This document shows, piece by piece, positions 58,271 through 64,000 of a stretch of 64,000 nucleotides of DNA. Source of the stretch: Gloeophyllum trabeum ATCC 11539 (taxonomy: Eukaryota > Basidiomycota > Agaricomycetes > Gloeophyllales > Gloeophyllaceae); NCBI RefSeq assembly GCF_000344685.1, contig NW_006920411.1, positions 2,605,910 to 2,669,909 of the forward strand. Reading direction: 5' to 3'. The first letter of the stretch is position 1; every line of letters starts with the position of its first letter. The notes below the pieces were generated by a model, which was not told the origin of the DNA, did no database searches, and saw nothing but the letters and a program-made list of their open reading frames with translations. The translations under genes and the position numbers were made by a program.

Positions 58271-58911
58271 CTTGAAGTCTTCGAACTCTGGGGCAGAGAC
58301 ACTCCGTTTCGTGATGTACCCTAGCAATAGATTTGTCCATAGACTACTGCATGATAATTGTTGTCAGAACTGTCATCTCCGTGACCGAAATGTGTAATGA
58401 CTCGACCAACCTGACAGGTGGAACATGCTGATGATGTACAGTTGGACCGCAGCATCCATCGTCAGGCGAAGAAGCGGAAAAAAAAGACTATGTATAATAT
58501 TGACAAACTACTAAGTAGTATACTGTATACACATACACACAAGACACGACATTCTTGATTAGTTGCGCGGCAGGTCATGAAAGTCAATGGATATGGATCG
58601 TGCAGGAGAGATGGAAACAGGGACGTTGCAGGGGAGAATGAGGAAATCTGGCCCAAAGCACGCAGCCTCGAGAAGTCGTAAACAATCATAATGTAACGTT
58701 GAACGCAAACATGAGAAAACATTGGAAATGGGTTTATGGTTTGGAGAAATAACACGAGGGCTCCATGGACCGGTATAAATTACCTTTAACGCCTCCAACT
58801 TCCACAGTAATACACACCATCCTCGCATCGTACACAGCGCCCACAACCACGTTTTCCCATTCTAATCTTCGTTCCGCATTCTATTTGGTATTTGCAGATG
58901 GGAACCCAACC
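58271..58911. other. Convergent intergenic region, paralogue A and PHO80-type cyclin
   Basis: This is 641 bp with 3' UTRs and spacer. An AT-rich stretch near 58490-58550 has a small palindrome (ACTACTAAGTAGTA) and a CA-rich run. No gene is recognised. Confidence 0.45.
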
Positions 58912-60437
58912 TCAGGGACTTCCCATGCTGTCATCCCGGTCATCGACGCTCCCAACGCTGTATAAACTCTGTGTATCAGAGCCATTGGGCCGGATCGTCG
59001 GCTCGTCGTCCGTCTCTCCGTCATACTCCGTCTCCGTGTCGCCAGCTTCTGACGCTGAATCGACGGAGGAGTAGCGCGAGTGCGTGGACGCGCCAGACGA
59101 GGAACCCCGATGGAGAACCTGCGGGCGGACGTTCGGGGTCTTGGACGGATGGTCTGCCTCGCTCCCTTCGGAGGCCCTCGGAGGAGCCGGTGAGGCATGC
59201 GACTTGCATGAACCCACATGATCGCCGTAAGTGTCGACTGCACCCATGGCCTGCATCGGGGCTGCAGGCCTCGTGTCCGACACTGTTAGCGGCAACGGAG
59301 TGGGTTCGCACGGGTCCTTCCGGTTCTGCTGCGACGGCGACTGGGAGAAGATGATGAGCTGCTCGGCGTAGCGCTGCATCTCGTCGGGCGTGATCATCAG
59401 GTTGAAGTTGTTCAGTAAGAGGAACTGCAGCTCGAGCTGGTTCAACTCCGCCTGCGGGAGGCCTCCGACCTATAGAGCGTGCGGCCACTCAGGATGTGCA
59501 GCGCGTTTAGGGGCAATTCAAGGTTACGTACCTTCGCGTACCGCGAATTCGTGTAGAATACATCACTGAAAAACTTGCTCGCTACGGTGACACCAGCGAT
59601 TACCAGCCGGTGAATATTGTACGAATCGATCACGAACGTCTTGCCGGTGGCTTCCTGGGTCAACTTGCTCATCCGATCGAAGTAGACAAGCAGACTCAGG
59701 AACACCTCGTTTGTCGTTGGGCAATATTTCAGTATACGCAGGAGGTACGCTTCGAGTGAGATGGTGGGAATGTTGCGAGCATGGAAGGCTAGGGAAGATG
59801 ACGGTACGGAAAGGGCGGTTTTCGAAGCGGTTGTCAAGGTATCCCATACAGGCGAGTGTGGCGCATTATCGGAAACGGAGGACGAGCGAGAATGGGACTG
59901 GAACGTAGGAGAGGTGGGAGAGGAAGTGCCCAGCGCGTCATTGGTAGCGGCGATCTGGGTTAGGAGGGATGCCAGGAGCTTAAGGAGGTCGGTCGAGGGG
60001 TATGTGTGGATGTCAAATCCGGGCGAGTCCGCTTTCGTCTCGGGAGTCTTTGACTGACTGGGGGCAGGGGAAGAGCCAGACTTAGCCGATGAATGCTCCA
60101 CTGAAGGAGCCTTGGCCGGTGGACCCACTCCTCCTACGGGTATGGATGCCGTCCTGCTGTGCGACGTCGACGCCGCTGATGAGGACGATGAAGTTTGCAG
60201 TGGCGGCCGAATTCGGTGCGACTGGGGCGGAGACGAGGCCACACTGGACGCCCTGCTCGCGGAAGGGGTTGTCGATGATGATGATGCGGAAGAGTACGTC
60301 GTCGACGTCGAAGAGGAGGCCGCCTTGCGGGGAAGCGGTCTCGACGGGCGAGAAGAGGATCCGGAAGAATGGACAGAAGGCGCTCTATGGTGACTGTCAG
60401 ACGGGTTGTGCTGCAGAGCAGGGGCCAGCGCGAGCAT
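58912..60437 (-). CDS. PHO80: PHO80-type cyclin
   Basis: This is a 487-residue cyclin in two exons; the 62 nt intron keeps the frame exactly. The start at 60437 gives MLALAPALQHNPSDSHHRAP and a Ser-rich disordered region. The cyclin box covers about residues 225-355: RNIPTISLEAYLLRILKYCP, TTNEVFLSLLVYFDRMSKLT, FVIDSYNIHRLVIAGVTVAS, KFFSDVFYTNSRYAKVGGLP and ELNQLELQFLLLNNFNLMIT. This pattern (SIHRFLITGITVASKFFSD-like, RYAKVGGL, ELNxLE) is the Pho80/Pcl7 family, partner of the CDK Pho85 in phosphate and nutrient signalling. The C terminus is acidic and Ser-rich (AGDTETEYDGETDDEP). It sits exactly between the two inverted paralogues. Confidence 0.9.
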
Positions 60438-60813
60438 GATATTGTCTTTGAGGAGAGCGACGGACGTTAACGTTTAGAGTGCGTTCAAGAGCGAGAGCAA
60501 CGACGAGCAAAGGTGCTTGAACGACGAGGAGAATGGTATGGTAATATAGCAGGTGTAGAAGGGACTTTGACGTTTGCGAGAAGATATAATCGAAAGTGTA
60601 TCCTGTTGAGCGAAAAAAGCAAGCATCCACTTGTGACCGTCAACGTGACGGCGTGACCGGAACGCGAACATGCGCGGGTTCGGCGCCACAATCCCCTCCT
60701 GCCACTCCATCATCCCTCCGATGCCGACTCAACCGCGCCCCAGCCGCCCTCGGAATGCAACCGCCTCGCCTAGCATTACCCCCATTACATCGTAGCGAAA
60801 CCTGCGCGGCGGG
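60438..60813. other. Promoter of the PHO80-type cyclin and 3' flank of paralogue B
   Basis: This is 376 bp between two minus-strand genes; no other feature is recognised. Confidence 0.45.
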
Positions 60814-63115
60814 CTACCGTCGCTGATGATGGTGGCGCCAGTACTCGTCCAGTCGCGCCGCCCTTCCCCGCAAACCATACTCGTCATCAAACGGAACCTC
60901 CGGCAATTCTCCCAGCTGCGCTATACTTGCCCATAGCCGTGTGCTCTGTTTCCGCCGATGCAGCGTCATCGCGGGATGCATAAGCAGGCATGTAGCGCAA
61001 ACCAATCAGCTTCTGCGCATGTTCTATCTACAGAGAGCATGGTACTCGCCTCGAGCGCGGCTTGGTTCAAACTCTCTTTCTGTCGTTCGATGTCATGTAG
61101 AACGTTGCTCAAATGTATTAGGTCCTATGCGCGTCAATGAATGACCCATTCCATGTTATCCGAGGACTTACGTCGCGGCCAGTGACTGTTTTACCCTTGA
61201 CAAGTCTCTGGATTGACCTCACCCATTCCTGAACATCTGGCGTCTGTCCCGCGATTGAGCCCCGGCCGAAAGATCCCGACATACTATCGTTAGCATTCGA
61301 ATTGATGCAGCATTCTTCTCCCGTTTCATATCGCGTGGTCTCGATGGGTCCAAGCTCTGTGGGTGTATCACATCCCTGTGAACCTGATACTGAAATAGTT
61401 TGACAGGTTTGCCTAGTCGGGGTGTCTTCGTCTGGGGCTCTGGCTTCCCCAGAGGAAGTGTTCAGAGCATGAGGCAGCGGCGTCTCGCTCGGGCGCGTCG
61501 ATGCTGCCTGACTGTGCACCTATGATCGGCGGTCAACGTCCGCTTCCAATCCATCCAATCAGGAGTGCGATTCTGTCAAATCAAACTGGCATTGCTCGGC
61601 GTCAAAGAAACCAGCATTCGTCGACAGATCAAACGTTCATCGCCCTTCACAGCACAAGCCCCTAAACAAAGCAGGCGGCGCTCACCTTCCTCAAAATGCT
61701 TCTCTTCGGCTTCGCGTCGAGAGCGCCAGGGGCGCGCACCCCGGGCCCAAAGCACTCCTCCAGTTTCCCGACGAACCTGACCGCCTTCGACGGATCAGCG
61801 ACGATGCGCGGGCGTTTAGCCTCTCGGAGCGCCTCGCCCTCGTCTTCTCCACTGCCGTCGAGCGCTTCACGGACAGCCCTCATGACATTGACCCGATCCG
61901 CTGCCTCGGCGACCCTCGTAGACTTCCTGAACCGGACAGGCGCGACCTGCGTCTCAAGCGCCGCGTCCAAATCCTCGTCTAAGGCCTCGACCGTATGCGA
62001 CTTCCTCTTCTCCCTGGTGGGCGCCTGGTCCGCCAGCTGCAGGTGATCTTTCCTCGCCCGTAGCTCGCGCGCCCTCGACGGCGACGGGGGTGCGACTCTG
62101 CGAACTATCTCCACCACCGGTACGAGCTTCTTGGGCGGCTCGCGTGGTTTATTATGAAGCGCTGCAGCATTAAATGCTGCGACTAAGCTTCCCGGGCCCG
62201 AGAGCTCAAGGCCGTTTGATATTTGGCGGGCTACCGACGGCGTCAACGAATGCCTGTCCGCTGGCGGTGACTGCGACGGACAAATAGCGGGAGAAGCTTC
62301 GCCTCCGTCTTCGACATCGCTACCCACTTGATGTCTATGTTTGCGTGAGATGGAGTCTTCATCAGCTATACCAGCGAGTCTCGTGGACCGTCGTGGCCAG
62401 GCTGTCCATTCCTCCTTTGTCGAGGGTAACTGGTCAGATTGCAGAGCTCGTCTTGAGGGTCTTGCGGGTGGTGTCGTGATCTCAACACCGTCAAAGATCA
62501 GCTTGTGCTGGCGTATGCTGAGGAGAATATTGGATTGTGCGATGATGGGGCTTGAGTCCCCTGTGCCAGATGGAGATGTTTGAGGCTTGTCCGACTTTGG
62601 AGAAGCATTGGTCGACTTTAGTTTTGGCCTCCTGCTAGGAAAGTGATTAGCCTAGCAGAGCTTTGGACTCTGAGTTCGGAGCAATCATTCCATACCTCTT
62701 TGCATTTGGTGTCCTTGATGATTTCAAATGAACAATATGTTTGGATTGTTTGTCCTCGTCATCAGAGTCCTTGCAATTTACTGGAGGTTCCAGGACTGTC
62801 CAGCCCGGGAGATCATCTTGGGAGCTGTGATCGCACTTCCCTTCTGGGCCAGTCTCTAGAGTTGTAGGAGATATAATTGTAGTAGTACAGGTTGGATTGT
62901 CACTGATGCTTGTACTTCTGGCAGAAGCAGAGATAGCAGAGGAGGATGCTACTAGTAGCCCATATCAGTGGTGAAATTTGGTAATTTGACGATATCAGTG
63001 ATTGGACCATACCTGAATATAAGCCCAGTGATGGAGTCATAGTCGAAGAGTCTGCCAGCAATGATGAAACCCAGCTGGCTCTGGCTGGGTATTGAGGGCT
63101 AACAGAACGTGGCAT
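60814..63115 (-). CDS. Uncharacterised paralogue B with RVxF-like motif
   Basis: This is an inverted paralogue of the gene at 56161-58270. From ATG 63115 the spliced protein is MPRSVSPQYPARASWVSSLL, VASSSAISASARSTSISDNP, DDLPGWTVLEPPVNCKDSDD, SRRPKLKSTNASPKSDKPQT, LLSIRQHKLIFDGVEITTPP and WPRRSTRLAG. GPGSLVAAFNAAALHNKPRE, EDLDAALETQVAPVRFRKST, SKAVRFVGKLEECFGPG, VQEWVRSIQRLVKGKTVTGR and DLIHLSNVLHDIERQKESLN follow. It ends GELPEVPFDDEYGLRGRAAR and RHHHQRR at 60814. Three 3' introns share position and phase with paralogue A. KAVRF fits the PP1-docking RVxF pattern. The last intron has a GC donor. Function is unknown; the basic, disordered make-up suggests a nuclear scaffold or adaptor. Confidence 0.72.
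60946..61049 (-). other. GC-AG intron of paralogue B
   Basis: The donor is GAG|GCGAGT and the acceptor is AACAG. The 104 nt intron is removed in phase 0, giving QAALE-STRLWASI, and lies at the same place as a GT-AG intron in paralogue A. Confidence 0.65.
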
Positions 63116-63660
63116 GATGCAAGGATTGGCAAGAATAGTTGACAAGATATGTTGCAGATCAGCCAAGGCCAGAAATCACAGTGGATGACTGGGACTGTTG
63201 ATTTCAACAAAGCTGATGAAGTATTTTCTGGAGGATAGTTGGCAATAAAGAAAGTTGCAGACAAAGACACTTGATTGTGGAGCTAAACAGGAGCAAGGTG
63301 GGGCCAGAAACAAAATTGATGGATGATCAGCGCTCACTTTTATATGGCTGCAATGTTTGGCCTTATTGACAAATATTTGTGACACTCTTCTTGTCTTCTC
63401 ATGAATTCTATTGAGATATCAAGATTTCCCACACAGGTGAAGTCTAGAACCATGGCCCAGGCCAGTACCAGGCCATTCCAACATGATGGCATTGCAATTC
63501 CCAAGGTTGGATAGCACTACAGCAGGACCCTGAATTAGTGAACTGCATGAGTTCATGTAATCTGTGCAGGTTAGTGAAATGCACAGGTCCAGGTAACCCA
63601 TGTGGGTCACAGGTAGGGGTACTTGTGGGTATGGGTACGGGTTGCATTGGGCTGTACCTG
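62881..63660. other. CpG-depleted, AT-rich block covering the 5' end of paralogue B
   Basis: I count five CpG in these 780 bp, with many TpG and CpA. The block covers the first exons and upstream region of paralogue B. CpG density rises stepwise toward the 3' exons (about nine CpG in 62580-63115). Confidence 0.75.
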
Positions 63661-64000
63661 TGACCCGCTCACGCCTCCAGAGTCCATTTGACATTGCACT
63701 CACATGTCCCTACCCACATCTCCCCGAGTCTATTTGATGTCACAATCACATGCTCTCAGGCTAGGATTGGTTCAAGATGTTTTCTTGATTTAAATCCGGA
63801 CTTCCTACCATCCGCGATGCAAATGCGGCCCCTGCGAAGCTTTAGCTCCAAGGTCGGATGCTCTGGAGTGACTCAGGATGCGACTCCATGAAGAATTAAC
63901 TTTGGCGTCCATGGTCCTCTGTCTCGTTGTGCATCATCCACATTTCCAACTTTCAGCACTTCCCCTCCTTCATCTCAGTCAAATTACTGAGCTTGCGGAT
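63116..64000. other. Upstream region of paralogue B, no gene recognised
   Basis: This is CpG-poor sequence to about 63700, then normal composition to the window edge. Short frames have no domain. It contains the 12-bp inverted repeat listed at 63604-63666. Confidence 0.45.
63604..63666. repeat. Perfect 12-bp inverted repeat
   Basis: GGGTCACAGGTA at 63604-63615 is repeated as its reverse complement at 63655-63666. The 39 bp between them are rich in GGGTA steps (GGTACTTGTGGGTATGGGTA). It could be a hairpin, a transposon remnant or a binding site pair. Confidence 0.7.

Noticed and set aside
1..64000. CRISPR array, rDNA, intact transposon or retrotransposon
   Set aside because: No regular spaced repeats, rRNA motifs, reverse transcriptase, integrase or transposase segments were seen.

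Overview
This is a 64 kb, gene-dense nuclear window from a filamentous basidiomycete, most likely a mushroom-forming agaricomycete. The genes are broken by many 50-65 nt introns (GTRNGT donor, CTNA branch, YAG acceptor). Coding sequence is GC- and CpG-rich. Gene families include the Rds1 ferritin-like family, a cytochrome b5/acyl-CoA dehydrogenase fusion and Pho85-type cyclins. I see no rDNA, no CRISPR array and no intact transposon. Gene limits were worked out by hand from splice signals and protein similarity, so internal exon edges are better supported than some first exons.

Left third (1-24.8 kb): a partial Rds1-like ferritin-fold protein (-); a secretory serine carboxypeptidase (-) whose last intron appears to be AT-AC; NOP58 (+); the sterol 3-keto reductase ERG27 (+); a GH20 hexosaminidase (-); the tRNA thiolase CTU1 (+); a cytochrome b5-acyl-CoA dehydrogenase fusion (+); a 340 bp fold-back repeat; an FLX1-type mitochondrial carrier (-); prolyl oligopeptidase (+); the tRNA adenosine deaminase TAD2 (-); and a mitochondrial IF3-like protein (+).

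Middle (24.8-48.9 kb): a 987-residue PPR-like mitochondrial protein (-); the cap-binding subunit CBC1 (+); an intron-containing tRNA-Val(UAC); a PCL-type cyclin (-); a YEA4-type UDP-GlcNAc transporter (+); a C-terminal SH3 protein (-); a very Q-rich SS18-like coactivator (-); a cysteine-containing unknown (-); ribosomal protein uL2 (+); an FGGY ribulokinase-like enzyme (-); and a PTR2 peptide transporter (-).

Right third (48.9-64 kb): ribosomal protein eS25 (-), whose first coding exon is only the ATG; a decayed member of a basidiomycete family (-); the glucosidase II beta subunit GTB1 (+) ending in RDEL; and then the most unusual region. Two intron-bearing paralogues of unknown function (A: 56161-58270 +, B: 60814-63115 -) face each other across a PHO80-type cyclin gene. 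Both carry an RVxF-like PP1-docking motif. The 5' half of each lies in an AT-rich, almost CpG-free block (about 3 CpG in 780 bp and 5 CpG in 780 bp), which is what long-term CpG methylation and deamination would leave.

Most of the window is housekeeping: RNA processing and translation (NOP58, CTU1, TAD2, CBC1, uL2, eS25, mIF3, PPR), the secretory and glycan pathway (carboxypeptidase, GTB1, YEA4, GH20), transport (FLX1, PTR2) and Pho85-type signalling. The neighbours do not form an obvious pathway cluster.
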